This document shows positions 39,239 through 51,122 of a stretch of DNA of 64,000 nucleotides, one piece after another. The DNA is from Staphylococcus simulans (GTDB taxonomy: Bacteria; Bacillota; Bacilli; Staphylococcales; Staphylococcaceae): contig NZ_PPRU01000045.1 of the NCBI RefSeq assembly GCF_002902285.1, positions 146,345 to 210,344 on the forward strand, read 5' to 3'. The notes under the pieces are model-generated. The model ran no database searches and was not told the DNA's origin. It was given only the letters and a program-made list of their open reading frames with translations. The translations under genes and the position numbers were made by a program. Numbering within the stretch: the stretch's first letter is position 1; the number at the start of each line of letters is the position of its first letter.

Positions 39239-40272
39239 GTATTACAGCATTTGGAATGATCGTTTTGTATCTGTTCTTATTCTTGTATATCGTTATTGCT
39301 TCAATTGACTTTGGTGCAGGTATCTTCATTTTACAATCGAAATTAAGAGGTACTGAAAGCACATTAGTACCGATTATCGGTCGTTATCTGAACCCGATTT
39401 GGGAAGTCACAAACGTATTCTTAGTATTCTTTACCGTAGGAATTGTCGGTTTCTTCCCAGATTTCGCGTACTATTATGGTTCGGTTCTGTTAGTGCCAGG
39501 ATCTATCGCTTTAATCTTACTTACGATTCGCGGTAGTTTCTATGCATTCCAAAACTATGGACCAGATTCAAAATTCTCTTGGCTCGTCTTGCATAGTGTA
39601 TCTGGGTTATTCATCCCGGCTGCATTAAGTATGGGACTTGTTATCTCAGAAGGCGGCTATATTCATAAAACAAGCTCAGGTACAGGTGTCGATTTAAATT
39701 GGTTAGATTTATTCTTTAGTCCATTTGCGTGGGCAGTTGTATTCTTAGCTTTAGTTTCAGTAATGTATATTTCATCAGGATTCCTTGCGTATTATGCACG
39801 CAAAGCAGAAAACATGAAGGCCTATAATATTATTCGTATGTGGTTTGTTTTCTGGGGTCCTCCGATGGCTTTAGTATCATTATTTACTTTCATCACATTA
39901 CGCAGTCAAAACAAGCAACACTTTGATGTTGCGGTTAATCAATACTGGTGGTTATTCTTAATCAGTATATTATGCTTGTTAGCAGCTTGGATTTTATCTA
40001 TAATGAAAAAATCACCGGGAACAGCATTTATGTTAGTTGTGATTCAAATGGCTACAGCCGTGACAGGTTATGGTTTAAGTAAATGGCCATACATCTTGTA
40101 TCCATATATCAATGGAGACATTCACAAAACAGATGACCCGATGGCATGGGCCTTAACCATTGCGGCAGTCGTTGGATTATTGATGCTTGTTCCATCACTG
40201 ATTTTCTTAATGAGATTATTCATCTTCAATAAAGATTATGTTGAAGGTAAGAATGATGAAGGTTATTATTAA
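39235..40272 (+). CDS. cydB: cytochrome bd-type quinol oxidase subunit II
   Basis: Structural partner of CydA, 345 residues, eight to nine helices. Seen: YIVIASIDFGAGIFIL near the start, a Gly/Asp motif of CydB, and RYLNPIWEVTNVFLVFF near residue 50. Translationally coupled to cydA. Confidence 0.94.
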   Translation: MSITAFGMIVLYLFLFLYIVIASIDFGAGIFILQSKLRGTESTLVPIIGRYLNPIWEVTNVFLVFFTVGIVGFFPDFAYYYGSVLLVPGSIALILLTIRGSFYAFQNYGPDSKFSWLVLHSVSGLFIPAALSMGLVISEGGYIHKTSSGTGVDLNWLDLFFSPFAWAVVFLALVSVMYISSGFLAYYARKAENMKAYNIIRMWFVFWGPPMALVSLFTFITLRSQNKQHFDVAVNQYWWLFLISILCLLAAWILSIMKKSPGTAFMLVVIQMATAVTGYGLSKWPYILYPYINGDIHKTDDPMAWALTIAAVVGLLMLVPSLIFLMRLFIFNKDYVEGKNDEGYY

Positions 40273-40282
40273 TATTAAGTCT

Positions 40283-40350
40283 AAGGTGAGGCGAGGCACA
40301 ATCATAGGTTGTCTATGATTGAACAGAGCCTTGTCTCATCTTTATTTTTG
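40283..40350 (+). terminator. terminator of cydAB
   Basis: Long branched hairpin: AAGGTGAG/CTCATCTT outer stem, GAGGC/GCCT and an inner AATCATAG/CTATGATT stem, then TTATTTTTG. Confidence 0.75.
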
Positions 40351-40367
40351 CGGAGGTTGTAAGAGAA

Positions 40368-41027
40368 ATGGAAAAAGAATTCGTTGTGATAGGATTAGGT
40401 CGTTTCGGCGGCAGTATAGTCCGAGAATTAAATGCGTTAGGCATGGACGTGATGGCTATCGACTTAAGTGAAGCCCGCGTAAATGAGTATAGTGAAATCG
40501 CGACACATGCGGTAGTCGCAGATACAACAGATGAAGCGGTAATGAAAAGTTTAGGGATTCGTAACTTTGATCAAGTCATTGTGGCGATTGGTGAAAACAT
40601 TCAAACAAGTACTTTGACAACTCTGATACTTAAGGAATTAGGGGTTAAGAAGGTTATTGCGAAAGCCCAAAACGATTACCATGCGAAAATTTTAAATAAA
40701 ATCGGTGCTGACTTAGTTGTCCATCCTGAACGAGATATGGGACGTCGAATTGCGCATAATATTGCGAGTGCCAGTGTCTTGGATTACTTGGAACTTGCGG
40801 ATGAATATTCAATTGTTGAAGCCAAAGCGAATGAACGTATTGCGGGTCAAACGATTGTAGATTTAGATATCCGTGCAAACTTCGGTATCAATATTATCGC
40901 GATTAAACGTGATAAAGATGTTATTATTTCTCCAGATCCGAATATGAATATTGAACTTGGCGATATCTTAATTATGATTGGACACGACAACGACTTAAAT
41001 CGCTTCGAGAAAAAACTTGTCCACTAA
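40368..41027 (+). CDS. ktrC: potassium-uptake regulatory protein, KtrC/TrkA type
   Basis: Cytosolic ring-forming gating subunit of a Ktr potassium channel. 219 residues: an N-terminal RCK domain with the nucleotide-binding VIGLGRFGGSIVREL and the acidic AIDLSE strand end, and a C-terminal RCK_C domain (residues 135-219). No channel subunit gene is adjacent, as usual in staphylococci where ktrB/D lie elsewhere. Follows cydB after a terminator. Confidence 0.9.
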   Translation: MEKEFVVIGLGRFGGSIVRELNALGMDVMAIDLSEARVNEYSEIATHAVVADTTDEAVMKSLGIRNFDQVIVAIGENIQTSTLTTLILKELGVKKVIAKAQNDYHAKILNKIGADLVVHPERDMGRRIAHNIASASVLDYLELADEYSIVEAKANERIAGQTIVDLDIRANFGINIIAIKRDKDVIISPDPNMNIELGDILIMIGHDNDLNRFEKKLVH

Positions 41028-41045
41028 CACAACCTTATACAAACA

Positions 41046-41076
41046 AAAAGCACATTCCGCGTGGAATGTGCTTTTC
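41046..41076 (+). terminator. bidirectional terminator between ktrC and rnjA
   Basis: Perfect stem AAAAGCACATTCC/GGAATGTGCTTTT with a 4-base loop. Confidence 0.92.
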
Positions 41077-41103
41077 CTATATTTATCTTTAATTTATAGG
41101 AGC

Positions 41104-43029
41104 TTAGTCTTGTTTAGACTTTTCTTCGTGTTGTTTTGGTTTAGCGTTGCCTTCTTTTTTATGGTGTGGTTTATGATTTCTTGGTTTACGGTTTTTCTGA
41201 CCATTATTTGAAGGACGTTTGTTTGTCGCATGCTTATGATTTTCTTTACTATTGTGTTGTTTTGGTTCTTGATTTTGTTTTGGGTTTTGTTTTTTATTTG
41301 TACGTTTAGGTCTAGATGATTTAGGTTTTTTCGTCGGTGTGATTTGTTCACCGTTCTCATTGACCTTCATAATCACTGGTAAAATCATTGGTTTACGTGC
41401 TGTTTTTTCAAACAGGTAAGGTTGTAATGTCTCAATGATTGATGATTTGATTTGATGCCACTGAATGTCTTTGTTTTGGTTCAACTTAGAAATGACTTCA
41501 GTTTTGATCTTACGTTGTGCATCGTAAATCAAGTGACCAGATTCGCGCATATAAACGAAACCACGTGAGATGATATCTGGACCTGAAAGTAATGTGTTTG
41601 TGTTGAAGTCGATACTTACAACGACAATTACTAAACCTTCTTCAGATAGTAATTTACGGTCACGGATGACTACATTACCGATATCACCGATACCGCTTCC
41701 ATCTACCAATACATCGCCAGAAGGAATACGTCCAGCTTTACGTGCTGAATCTCTTGTTAGGGCTAAGACATCACCATTATCGAAAATAAAGATGTTGTCT
41801 TCATTTACACCGCACTCAACGCCAGTTTGCGCATGTGCTTTCAACATACGGTATTCACCATGAATCGGCATGAAATACTTCGGACGGATTAAGCGTAACA
41901 TTAATTGTTGATCGCCTTGAGAACCGTGACCTGAAGTATGGATGTTTGAAATCTTGCTGTGAATAACATCAGCGCCTGCACGATATAAAGCATTAATTGT
42001 GCGGTTGATACTTTTCGTATTACCTGGGATAGGTGATGAACTGAAGACGACTGTATCTTCAGGAATAATTTTAATTTGTTTGTGTGTACCGTTTGCGATA
42101 CGTGATAACGCAGCCATCGGTTCACCTTGAGAACCTGTACATAAAATCAAGAGTTCGTGTTTAGGAACAGAGTTGATTTTGCTTGGTTCGATAAATGTTT
42201 CAGGTGGCGCTTTGATATAACCGAGCTCCATACCAATTTTAATGTTGTTTTCCATTGAACGGCCGAATACTAAAATTTTACGGTTATATTTAATCGCAGC
42301 TTCTACAGCTTGTTGAACACGGTAAATATTAGATGCGAATGTCGCAAAGATAATTCTTCCTGTACATTTACGGAAGATTTTATCGACGTTTTGGCCGACT
42401 TCACGTTCACTTAAAGTAAAGTTTGGAACGAGTGAGTTCGTTGAATCAGATAAAAGGGCTAAAACGCCTTCTTCACCGAGTTTCGCCATTTTCGCAATAT
42501 TAGCTGGTGTACCGACAGGTGTGAAATCAAATTTGAAGTCACCCGTGTGTACAATATTACCTTCAGGTGTTCCAACGATAACACCGTATGCTTCTGGAAT
42601 ACTGTGTGTTGTTAAATAGAATGAAACATTGAAGTGTTTTGACTTGATGACGCTGTCTTCTGTAATTTCATTCAATTCAGCTGTTCTTAATAAATGATGT
42701 TCTTCTAATTTGTTTCTGATTAACCCAAGTGCTAAAGGACCGCCATAAATCGGTACGTTAAGTTCTTTTAATAAGAAGGGCACACCGCCGATATGGTCTT
42801 CGTGTCCGTGGGTAATAAATAGGCCGATAATTTTATCTTTGTTTTGAACAAGATATGAGTAATCCGGGATGACATAATCGATACCTAGTAGATTGTCGTC
42901 TGGGAATTTGATACCCGCATCGATTAGGACGATTTCATCCTTATACTCCACTGCATACGTATTCTTACCGATCTCGCCGAGACCGCCGATTGCGTATACA
43001 CCGACCTCATTATTTTTGAGTTGTTTCAT
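41104..43029 (-). CDS. rnjA: ribonuclease J1 with an extended C-terminal tail
   Basis: 5'-exonuclease and endonuclease of RNA turnover and 16S rRNA maturation, part of the degradosome. 641 residues against 565 in S. aureus. Seen: the metallo-beta-lactamase motif [10 protein letters not shown] near residue 75, [11 protein letters not shown] near 160, the beta-CASP STNSL region and [11 protein letters not shown] near 365, and the C-terminal dimer domain. After [11 protein letters not shown] there is an extra tail of about 80 residues rich in Lys, Asn, Gln, His and Pro, looking disordered and RNA-binding. Its start shares one base with the rpoY stop. Confidence 0.96.
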   Translation of the reverse strand: MKQLKNNEVGVYAIGGLGEIGKNTYAVEYKDEIVLIDAGIKFPDDNLLGIDYVIPDYSYLVQNKDKIIGLFITHGHEDHIGGVPFLLKELNVPIYGGPLALGLIRNKLEEHHLLRTAELNEITEDSVIKSKHFNVSFYLTTHSIPEAYGVIVGTPEGNIVHTGDFKFDFTPVGTPANIAKMAKLGEEGVLALLSDSTNSLVPNFTLSEREVGQNVDKIFRKCTGRIIFATFASNIYRVQQAVEAAIKYNRKILVFGRSMENNIKIGMELGYIKAPPETFIEPSKINSVPKHELLILCTGSQGEPMAALSRIANGTHKQIKIIPEDTVVFSSSPIPGNTKSINRTINALYRAGADVIHSKISNIHTSGHGSQGDQQLMLRLIRPKYFMPIHGEYRMLKAHAQTGVECGVNEDNIFIFDNGDVLALTRDSARKAGRIPSGDVLVDGSGIGDIGNVVIRDRKLLSEEGLVIVVVSIDFNTNTLLSGPDIISRGFVYMRESGHLIYDAQRKIKTEVISKLNQNKDIQWHQIKSSIIETLQPYLFEKTARKPMILPVIMKVNENGEQITPTKKPKSSRPKRTNKKQNPKQNQEPKQHNSKENHKHATNKRPSNNGQKNRKPRNHKPHHKKEGNAKPKQHEEKSKQD

Positions 43030-43244
43030 TATTGGATATGCTCCACTTGATAGTCTGGAGATTTTTGTTCATATTCTAAATGTGCGCCCTCTAATTTAGT
43101 AATGAACTCGATATTGTAATTACGGTCTTTCAGATATTTTCTTACTTCTTCTTCTGAATTTCCTTCTACGTAAATCGTTTGTGTGTTCTCACGCACGATT
43201 ACTTCTGCTCTGTCGTCTTGATAAAATACTTTGTAAATTGCCAT
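43029..43244 (-). CDS. rpoY: RNA polymerase epsilon subunit
   Basis: Small RNA polymerase accessory subunit (71 residues, DUF1447/YkzG). Seen: the N-terminal [15 protein letters not shown] and the [18 protein letters not shown] region. Always found upstream of rnjA in Firmicutes, as here, coupled by TAATG. Confidence 0.94.
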   Translation of the reverse strand: MAIYKVFYQDDRAEVIVRENTQTIYVEGNSEEEVRKYLKDRNYNIEFITKLEGAHLEYEQKSPDYQVEHIQ

Positions 43245-43625
43245 AATATATTGTTTCCTCCTAAAAATATGTTCAGTTGTTTTAATTTATTGTTCATACA
43301 AGCCTAGTTTATTCTTTGTGGTTTGTTTCATCATTGTGTTCTTTCTTAAAATAAATACAACATACCAGCTTAACTGCCCAGTATGTTTGCTAGGTTTGTT
43401 ATAAATGACGTTCTAGTTAGTCATGCATGAAGATTTCTCCATACATATACAGTTATTATTTATTTTACATGATGTAATTCAATAAATAAAGCGGTTTTAC
43501 TTAGCGACAAGGAAAGCTAGGGGAATGTTTATCAAAAAGAGAAAGTCAAAATAAGTGTGGTAAAATATATAAAAGAGAAAACGAAGCGGGTCCAATGATT
43601 TAGAGACTAAAAGCAGGTGAGGAAA
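43245..43625. other. 380-base divergent spacer between rpoY and a small gene
   Basis: Holds the upstream signals of two divergent units. A loose hairpin ACATAC...GTATGT with inner CAG/CTG lies near 43361-43387. A TG-extended TAAAAT near 43560 may be the -10 of the rightward gene. No protein or RNA gene is supported. Confidence 0.5.
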
Positions 43626-43898
43626 ATGAGTAAGGCTAAAAGAATTATTGAAGATGTAAAAAGAGAAAAGGAAAGACGAGATAAATTGTTTCAAGGTATT
43701 TTGTTTGAAAAACGTGGGAAAGAAATTGTGATGTTCTTTGAATACGAAGAAGTTGTAGATAATGTCTCAGATAATCATCATTTTATACGACATAACCATG
43801 ATCCAGAGTGGGTGGATAAAAGTATGTTGCCTGAACATAAAGAAGGTTTAGAACGTTTAAATGTTACGTATCATTGTCGTAAAGATATCTTCATATAA
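43626..43898 (+). CDS. conserved small protein of unknown function
   Basis: Not recognised beyond a staphylococcal hypothetical. 90 residues: a basic helical N-terminus (KAKRIIEDVKREKERRDK), then a mixed strand-rich part with FEYEEVVDNVSDNHHFIR and a cluster of His residues, ending in YHCRKDIFI. ATG at 43626 after GGTGAGG; a GTG nine bases upstream overlaps the ribosome site. Converges on def. Confidence 0.72.
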   Translation: MSKAKRIIEDVKREKERRDKLFQGILFEKRGKEIVMFFEYEEVVDNVSDNHHFIRHNHDPEWVDKSMLPEHKEGLERLNVTYHCRKDIFI

Positions 43899-43920
43899 TA
43901 AGGAAATAGCAGTGTATATA

Positions 43921-43949
43921 AAAAAAGAGGCCGCTTTATGCGACCTCTC
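43921..43949 (-). terminator. terminator of def
   Basis: Minus-strand stem AGAGGTCGC/GCGGCCTCT (one mismatch) with a 4-5 base loop, followed by seven T. Confidence 0.88.
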
Positions 43950-43958
43950 AATTTATGT

Positions 43959-44519
43959 TTATTCATCAAACAGACGGATAGCATCTTCGTGAGGTTGAAG
44001 TGGATTTTCTTTATCAATGTGGTCATAGAACATAATACCGTCTAAATGATCGATTTCATGTTGTACAACAATAGCAATATAGCCTTTAAGTCGTAAGTTG
44101 ATATCATTGCCATCAATATCTTTAGCTTTAACTGTAATACGATGATGGCGATGCACAAGTCCTGGAATATCTTCATCTACACTTAAGCAGCCTTCACCTG
44201 TAGGCAAGTATGCTTCTTGTACACTGTAGCTGACGATTTTCGGATTGATTAACATTAACTCGTATGATTTGCCGTTACCATCATCTGGCAAGTGCACAGC
44301 AAGCATACGCTTTGAAATGTTAAGTTGTGGTGCAGCAATACCTACACCTGCACGTAAATTGTATTTACGTGCAATTTCATCATCTTGACTATTGACTAAG
44401 AATTCATGCATTTCTTTGATTTTATTACGATCTTCATCTGATAAAGGAAATTTAACTTCTTCAGCTTTTTCACGAAGTGTCGGATGTCCGTCTCTGATTA
44501 TATCTTTCATAGTAATCAT
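43959..44519 (-). CDS. def: peptide deformylase
   Basis: Removes the N-formyl group from nascent proteins; Fe/Zn enzyme, 186 residues (183 in S. aureus). Seen: GVGIAAPQL near residue 60, the metal Cys in GEGCLS near 113 and HEIDH near 157. The start is the ATG at 44519 ([16 protein letters not shown]), in line with homologues. The frame stays open to 44660, across the neighbouring lipoprotein start, and is rejected. Confidence 0.96.
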   Translation of the reverse strand: MITMKDIIRDGHPTLREKAEEVKFPLSDEDRNKIKEMHEFLVNSQDDEIARKYNLRAGVGIAAPQLNISKRMLAVHLPDDGNGKSYELMLINPKIVSYSVQEAYLPTGEGCLSVDEDIPGLVHRHHRITVKAKDIDGNDINLRLKGYIAIVVQHEIDHLDGIMFYDHIDKENPLQPHEDAIRLFDE

Positions 44520-44643
44520 GTCATACACCGTCCTTATTATAAAATATAACAAAAAACTTCCGGATAGAACAGAAAAGTATTTGCGAAATCGCTTAAAATT
44601 AATTAACATCATTATTGAAATCCCCAAGGAGGTAATTTGAAGC

Positions 44644-45276
44644 ATGAAAATTAAAAGCACATTTGGTTTAGTGATTGCATCCTCTCTATTATTAGGTGCT
44701 TGTTCAACAGACAGCCATCAGATTAAAGAGTACAACAAGACACTGAAAGAAGCCGTACAAAAAGAAGACGAAGCCGTAAAAGTCGGTGAAAAACTAAATA
44801 AACTTACAAACGAGAAAAATGATTTAGCTAAGAAAATCAACGGTAAAGATACACAGAAGGTTGTTAAAACTTCTAAAGATATTGTAAGTAATGTAAATGA
44901 ACGTAAAGATGAATTTAAAAAAGAAGAAAAAGCTTTTGATGCATCTGAGAAAAAGTTTGAAGAGGCTAAAAAGCGGACAAAGGATATTAGAAACGATAAA
45001 AGAAGATCCGGCATAGAAAAAACAAACAAAGCATTTGAGAAAAACTATAAAGCACATGATGAATATGCGAAAGCTTACAACAATAGTTTAGACAAAGAAA
45101 AAGATTTATTTGAATACATTGTAAAAACTAACGGTCAAGCAGAACAATCACAGATTGATGAAAAAACAAAAGCAATTGACGACTCTTATAAAGAGGTAAA
45201 TGACAAAATTAAAAAATATAGCAAAACTCGTGACGAGCGCGGAAAACAAATGGAAGCGGCTCAACAAATCAAATAA
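44644..45276 (+). CDS. YkyA-family cell-wall-associated lipoprotein
   Basis: Predicted lipoprotein, 210 residues. Seen: signal peptide with lipobox LLGAC (Cys20), then a long Lys/Glu-rich helical region (residues 25-205) with heptad-like spacing, probably a coiled coil. In B. subtilis ykyA also sits just upstream of pdhA. Role not established; a wall-binding function is proposed for the family. AGGAGG precedes the ATG. Divergent from def. Confidence 0.85.
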   Translation: MKIKSTFGLVIASSLLLGACSTDSHQIKEYNKTLKEAVQKEDEAVKVGEKLNKLTNEKNDLAKKINGKDTQKVVKTSKDIVSNVNERKDEFKKEEKAFDASEKKFEEAKKRTKDIRNDKRRSGIEKTNKAFEKNYKAHDEYAKAYNNSLDKEKDLFEYIVKTNGQAEQSQIDEKTKAIDDSYKEVNDKIKKYSKTRDERGKQMEAAQQIK

Positions 45277-45363
45277 ACAACACTGATACAGTTTTAGTAT
45301 AATGACTGGTACAGGTCTTATAACTGTACTTAACACAAGTGATACAGAAGTTTTACAATTCAT

Positions 45364-45392
45364 TTAACAGTTATACAAAACTATGCTATACT
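45364..45392 (+). promoter_or_regulatory. pdhA promoter
   Basis: TTAACA (45364-45369), exactly 17 bases, TATACT (45387-45392) with an upstream TG. It lies 54 bases before pdhA. Confidence 0.75.
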
Positions 45393-45445
45393 AATTTATG
45401 GATGAAATGAATTTTCTATTATACGGGAAAGGTATGGTGAATTGA

Positions 45446-46558
<1,113 letters not shown>

Positions 46559-46561
46559 GCC

Positions 46562-47539
46562 ATGGCACAAATGACAATGGTACAAGCGATTAACAACGCA
46601 CTTAAAACTGAACTTCAAAACGATGAAAATGTTTTGCTTTTTGGTGAAGACGTTGGTGTTAACGGTGGCGTATTCCGTGTAACGGAAGGTCTGCAAAAAG
46701 AATTCGGTGAAGATCGTGTATTCGATACTCCGCTTGCTGAATCAGGTATCGGCGGTTTAGCACTTGGATTAACGGTAGAAGGTTACCGTCCAGTAATGGA
46801 AATCCAATTCTTAGGTTTCGTATTCGAAGTATTTGACTCTGTTGCAGGTCAAATTGCACGTACAAGATTCCGTTCAGGTAACACAAAAACTGCACCTGTT
46901 ACAATTCGTGCGCCATTCGGTGGTGGTGTACACACACCAGAATTACACGCAGATAACTTAGAAGGTATCTTGGCACAATCACCAGGATTAACAGTAGTTA
47001 TCCCATCTAACCCATATGATGCAAAAGGTTTATTGATTTCTGCAATCAGAAGCAATGACCCAGTTGTATATTTAGAACACATGAAATTATACCGTTCATT
47101 CCGTGAAGAAGTTCCTGAAGAGGAATACACAATTGAACTTGGTAAAGCGAACGTTAAAAAAGAAGGCGATGACATCACAATTATCGCTTACGGTGCAATG
47201 GTTCAAGAATCATTAAAAGCAGCGGAAGAACTTGAAAAAGATGGTGTATCAGCGGAAGTTATCGACTTACGTACAGTACAACCAATCGATTTCGATACAT
47301 TAGTAGCTTCAGTTGAAAAAACTGGCCGTGCAGTAGTAGTTCAAGAAGCACAACGTCAAGCTGGCGTAGGTGCACAAGTAGCAGCTGAACTATCTGAGCG
47401 CACAATCCTTTCATTAGAAGCTCCGATTGCACGTGTTGCAGCAGCAGATACTGTTTATCCGTTTACTGAAGCGGAAAATGTTTGGTTACCAAACAAAAAC
47501 GATATCGTCGAATCTGCAAAAGCTACTTTAAACTTCTAA
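46562..47539 (+). CDS. pdhB: pyruvate dehydrogenase E1 component, beta subunit
   Basis: Partner of PdhA in the E1 heterotetramer. 325 residues. Seen: [16 protein letters not shown] near residue 25, [15 protein letters not shown] near 118 and [15 protein letters not shown] near 232. Starts three bases after pdhA with AAGGAG before it. A 340-base spacer follows instead of the next pdh gene. Confidence 0.97.
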   Translation: MAQMTMVQAINNALKTELQNDENVLLFGEDVGVNGGVFRVTEGLQKEFGEDRVFDTPLAESGIGGLALGLTVEGYRPVMEIQFLGFVFEVFDSVAGQIARTRFRSGNTKTAPVTIRAPFGGGVHTPELHADNLEGILAQSPGLTVVIPSNPYDAKGLLISAIRSNDPVVYLEHMKLYRSFREEVPEEEYTIELGKANVKKEGDDITIIAYGAMVQESLKAAEELEKDGVSAEVIDLRTVQPIDFDTLVASVEKTGRAVVVQEAQRQAGVGAQVAAELSERTILSLEAPIARVAAADTVYPFTEAENVWLPNKNDIVESAKATLNF

Positions 47540-47879
47540 TTGTTTAATAGAGCGTGAGTCGGCATATTTAAATGAACTTATGGGTATAGTTGAAGCAACA
47601 CTTCAGCTTTCCATAAGTCAGACAACCAAATTTGCTCTTGCGATCTCATGTACTTTGCAAGGGCAAATGGTTTGTTAAGAAGTAGTAAAAATAAATTGAA
47701 GATAGATTTCATTGAAACGAAATCAAGTTTTATGTCAAACTATAAACTAGAACATCAAATTGATTATATTATCAGTAGTTTAATCAAGGCTTATGTACAG
47801 ACTTGAAGACACTTTTGTTTTAATCAATTGTTTTGTGCTGGTTTATGTGACTTAAATTGACTTTTAGGAGGACAAGAAC
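47540..47879 (+). other. 340-base structured spacer splitting pdhAB from pdhCD
   Basis: No gene. Two strong hairpins: ACTTATGG/CCATAAGT (47576-47618) with an inner GAAG/CTTC, and ATTTGCTCTTGC/GCAAGGGCAAAT (47630-47668), a 12-bp stem with one G-U pair. Neither has a T-run, so neither looks like an intrinsic terminator. A weak promoter, TTGTTT, 18 bases, TTAAAT, lies near 47828-47857 before pdhC. The hairpins could be RNA processing or stability elements, or a small RNA. Confidence 0.6.
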
Positions 47880-49193
47880 GTGGCATTTGAATTTAAATTA
47901 CCCGATATTGGTGAAGGTATCCACGAAGGTGAAATTGTTAAGTGGTTTGTAAAAGCTGGAGACGAAATCCAAGAAGACGATATTCTATGTGAAGTACAAA
48001 ACGACAAATCTGTTGTAGAAATCCCTTCTCCAGTTAACGGTACAATCGAAGAAGTTGTTGTAGAAGAAGGAACTGTAGCAGTCGTTGGCGACACAATTAT
48101 CAAAATTGATTCTCCAGACGCTGAAGAAATGTCATTCAAAGGCGGACACAGTAACGATTCTGCTCAAGAAGAAGATGCAGGCCAAGAAGAAACTAAAGAT
48201 CAAGCACAATCAGTTTCAGAACAAGATACTTCAAACGTAGCACCAGCTGCTGACGAAGAAGTAGATGAAAACAGAAGAGTTAAAGCAATGCCTTCTGTAC
48301 GTAAATTTGCACGTGAAAACAATGTAAATATCAAAGCAGTTCAAGGTTCTGGTAAAAACGGCCGTATCACTAAAGCTGACGTTGAAGCTTACTTAAGCGG
48401 AGATGCACCAAGTGCAGAAACTAGCGAAGCTCCAGCAACTGAAGCAGCATCACAAGAAACAGCTGCAGCACCAGTATCAGCTGAAGGCGAATACCCAGAA
48501 ACTCGTGAAAAAATCCCTGCAATGCGTAAAGCAATTGCGAAAGCAATGGTTAACTCTAAACACACTGCGCCTCACGTAACATTAATGGACGAAGTGGAAG
48601 TTCAAGCATTATGGGATCACCGTAAGAAATTCAAAGAAATTGCTGCGGAACAAGGTACTAAATTAACATTCTTACCATATGTTGTTAAAGCATTAGTATC
48701 AGCACTTAAGAAATACCCAGCATTAAACACTGAATTTGATGATGCAAACGGTGAAGTAGTACACAAACACTACTGGAACATTGGTATCGCTGCAGATACA
48801 GACCGCGGTTTATTAGTACCGGTTGTTAAACATGCTGATCGTAAATCAATGTTCGAAATCTCAGATGAAATTAACGAACTTGCTGTTAAAGCACGTGACG
48901 GTAAATTGACTTCTGACGAAATGAAAGGTGCATCATGCACAATCAGTAACATCGGTTCAGCAGGCGGCCAATGGTTCACACCAGTAATCAATCACCCAGA
49001 AGTTGCTATCTTGGGTATTGGTCGTATTGCACAAAAACCTATTGTTAAGGATGGGGAAATTGTTGCAGCACCTGTATTAGCATTATCATTAAGCTTTGAC
49101 CACAGACAAATTGACGGAGCTACTGGTCAAAACGCAATGAACCACATCAAACGTTTATTAAATAATCCAGAATTATTATTAATGGAGGGGTAA
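47880..49193 (+). CDS. pdhC: pyruvate dehydrogenase E2, dihydrolipoamide acetyltransferase
   Basis: Core of the complex, transferring acetyl to CoA. 437 residues in three parts: one lipoyl domain (residues 1-78, lipoyl Lys in [10 protein letters not shown]), an Ala/Glu/Pro-rich linker, a peripheral-subunit-binding domain near 140-175 ([13 protein letters not shown]), and the catalytic domain ending with [10 protein letters not shown]. Start is GTG at 47880 after AGGAGG. Followed by pdhD after three bases. Confidence 0.97.
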   Translation: MAFEFKLPDIGEGIHEGEIVKWFVKAGDEIQEDDILCEVQNDKSVVEIPSPVNGTIEEVVVEEGTVAVVGDTIIKIDSPDAEEMSFKGGHSNDSAQEEDAGQEETKDQAQSVSEQDTSNVAPAADEEVDENRRVKAMPSVRKFARENNVNIKAVQGSGKNGRITKADVEAYLSGDAPSAETSEAPATEAASQETAAAPVSAEGEYPETREKIPAMRKAIAKAMVNSKHTAPHVTLMDEVEVQALWDHRKKFKEIAAEQGTKLTFLPYVVKALVSALKKYPALNTEFDDANGEVVHKHYWNIGIAADTDRGLLVPVVKHADRKSMFEISDEINELAVKARDGKLTSDEMKGASCTISNIGSAGGQWFTPVINHPEVAILGIGRIAQKPIVKDGEIVAAPVLALSLSFDHRQIDGATGQNAMNHIKRLLNNPELLLMEG

Positions 49194-49196
49194 AAC

Positions 49197-50603
49197 ATGG
49201 TAGTTGGTGATTTTCCAATTGAAACAGATACTATTGTAATCGGAGCAGGTCCTGGCGGTTATGTTGCCGCAATCCGCGCAGCACAATTAGGTCAAAAAGT
49301 GACAATCGTTGAGAAAGGCGAATTAGGCGGTGTATGTCTTAACGTAGGATGTATCCCATCTAAAGCGTTATTACACGTATCACACGTATTCCAAGAGTCT
49401 AAAAACTCTGAAGATCTAGGTATCATCGCTAAAGACGTTGAACTTAAATTCGAAAAAGTTCAAGAGTTCAAAAAGTCTGTAGTTAACAAATTAACAGGCG
49501 GTGTTGAAGGTCTATTAAAAGGAAACAAAATTGAAATTGTCAAAGGTGAAGCTTACTTCCACGACAAAAACAGCTTACGTGTAATGGACGAAAAAAGCGC
49601 TCAAACTTACAACTTCAAACATGCGATTATCGCAACAGGTTCTAGACCGATTGAAATTCCTAATTTCAAATTCGGCGAACGCGTAATCGATTCAACTGGT
49701 GCGTTAAACTTACAAGAAGCACCTAAGAAATTAGTTGTTGTAGGTGGCGGTTACATCGGTTCTGAATTAGGTACAGCATTTGCGAACTTCGGTACAGAAG
49801 TTACTATCTTAGAAGGCGCTAAAGATATCTTAGGCGGTTTCGAAAAACAATTAACACAACCTGTTAAGAAAAAAATGAAAGAAAAAGGTATGGAAATTGT
49901 TACTGAAGCAATGGCTAAATCTGCTGAAGAAACAGAAAACGGCGTTAAAGTAACTTACGAAGCTAAAGGCGAAGAAAAAACAATCGACGCTGATTACGTA
50001 TTAGTTACAGTAGGTCGTCGTCCAAACACTGATGAAATGGGTCTTGAAGAATTAGGTCTTAAATTCGCAGACCGCGGTTTATTAGAAGTTGACGAACAAA
50101 GCCGTACTTCACTTGATAACATCTATGCTATCGGTGATATCGTTCCTGGTTTACCACTTGCTCATAAAGCAAGCTATGAAGGTAAAGTAGCAGCTGAAGC
50201 AATCTCTGGTGAAAAATCAGCAGTAGATTACATCGGTATGCCTGCAGTGTGCTTCACTGAACCAGAAATCGCAACAGTAGGTCTTTCTGAAGCGCAAGCG
50301 AAAGAAGAAGGTTTAGAATATAAAGCTTCTAAATTCCCTTACGCAGCAAACGGCCGTGCGTTATCATTAAACGATACTACTGGTTTCGTTAAATTGATCA
50401 CACTTAAAGAAGATGACACATTAGTAGGTGCACAAATTGTTGGTGCAGGTGCTTCTGACATCATCTCTGAATTAGGTCTAGCAATTGAAGCTGGTATGAA
50501 TGCTGAAGATATCGCATTAACAGTACATGCTCACCCAACATTAGGTGAAATGAGCATGGAAGCAGCTGAAAAAGCACTTGGATTACCAATCCACACTATG
50601 TAA
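49197..50603 (+). CDS. pdhD: dihydrolipoamide dehydrogenase (E3)
   Basis: FAD enzyme reoxidising lipoamide with NAD. 468 residues. Seen: [19 protein letters not shown] (FAD site), the redox disulfide in [13 protein letters not shown] near residue 45, [12 protein letters not shown] (NAD site) near 183, [15 protein letters not shown] near 310 and the C-terminal HAHPTLGE with the active His. E3 is often shared with other 2-oxo-acid complexes. Confidence 0.97.
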   Translation: MVVGDFPIETDTIVIGAGPGGYVAAIRAAQLGQKVTIVEKGELGGVCLNVGCIPSKALLHVSHVFQESKNSEDLGIIAKDVELKFEKVQEFKKSVVNKLTGGVEGLLKGNKIEIVKGEAYFHDKNSLRVMDEKSAQTYNFKHAIIATGSRPIEIPNFKFGERVIDSTGALNLQEAPKKLVVVGGGYIGSELGTAFANFGTEVTILEGAKDILGGFEKQLTQPVKKKMKEKGMEIVTEAMAKSAEETENGVKVTYEAKGEEKTIDADYVLVTVGRRPNTDEMGLEELGLKFADRGLLEVDEQSRTSLDNIYAIGDIVPGLPLAHKASYEGKVAAEAISGEKSAVDYIGMPAVCFTEPEIATVGLSEAQAKEEGLEYKASKFPYAANGRALSLNDTTGFVKLITLKEDDTLVGAQIVGAGASDIISELGLAIEAGMNAEDIALTVHAHPTLGEMSMEAAEKALGLPIHTM

Positions 50604-50636
50604 TAACACCCAACATTAGAATAAGCATATAAACTG

Positions 50637-50670
50637 AAACCGTCGGGCTTTTAAGCTCGGCGGTTTTTTT
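50637..50670 (+). terminator. terminator of the pdh operon
   Basis: Stem AAACCGTCGGGCT/AGCTCGGCGGTTT with a small loop, then seven T. Confidence 0.9.
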
Positions 50671-50722
50671 ATCATACATGTTATAATATGGCTGAAATCA
50701 AATAGATAGGAGGAATATATAT

Positions 50723-50998
50723 ATGGAATATCAATATCCTATTGATGTCGATTGGTCTCAAGAAGAAATGATAGATGTGATTCATTTCTTTAATCGTGTT
50801 GAAGATTATTATGAACGTCAAGTCGACAGAGATGACTTTATGAACGCTTATCGCAACTTTAAAAAAGTCGTTCCAGGTAAAGCAGATGAGAAGAATATCT
50901 TAGATGATTTTGAAAAAGGCAGCGGCTATAATAGCTATCGTGCGATCAAACGTATCAAAAACGAAACTGAAACTAAAAAATTTAGTGCAAATGATTAA
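50723..50998 (+). CDS. UPF0223 family protein (YktA-like)
   Basis: Function unknown. 91 residues, the family length. Seen: YQYPIDVDWSQEEMIDVI at the N-terminus and NFKKVVPGKADEKNI in the middle, followed by SYRAIKRIK. The family is conserved in Firmicutes next to pdhD. Strong AGGAGG ribosome site. Confidence 0.88.
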   Translation: MEYQYPIDVDWSQEEMIDVIHFFNRVEDYYERQVDRDDFMNAYRNFKKVVPGKADEKNILDDFEKGSGYNSYRAIKRIKNETETKKFSAND

Positions 50999-51017
50999 AA
51001 TTATATTGTAAATCAGG

Positions 51018-51088
51018 TGCAGTTCTGTTATTTTTAGTAAGCGTTAATCTTAAAGTTTACTAATACTAAACAGAACTGTGCTTTTTTT
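51018..51088 (+). terminator. terminator hairpin between UPF0223 and potR
   Basis: Long stem GCAGTTCTGTT/AACAGAACTGTGC with an inner TTAGTAA/TTACTAA pairing, then seven T. Confidence 0.8.
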
Positions 51089-51122
51089 ATGTCATTTTTT
51101 AAGCAAGAGAGTGAGGTCATTC

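Noticed and set aside
44718-45057. Cys/Phe-rich open frames on the minus strand within the lipoprotein gene
   Set aside because: Shadows of the Lys/Glu-rich coiled-coil coding sequence, low-complexity Phe/Ser runs.
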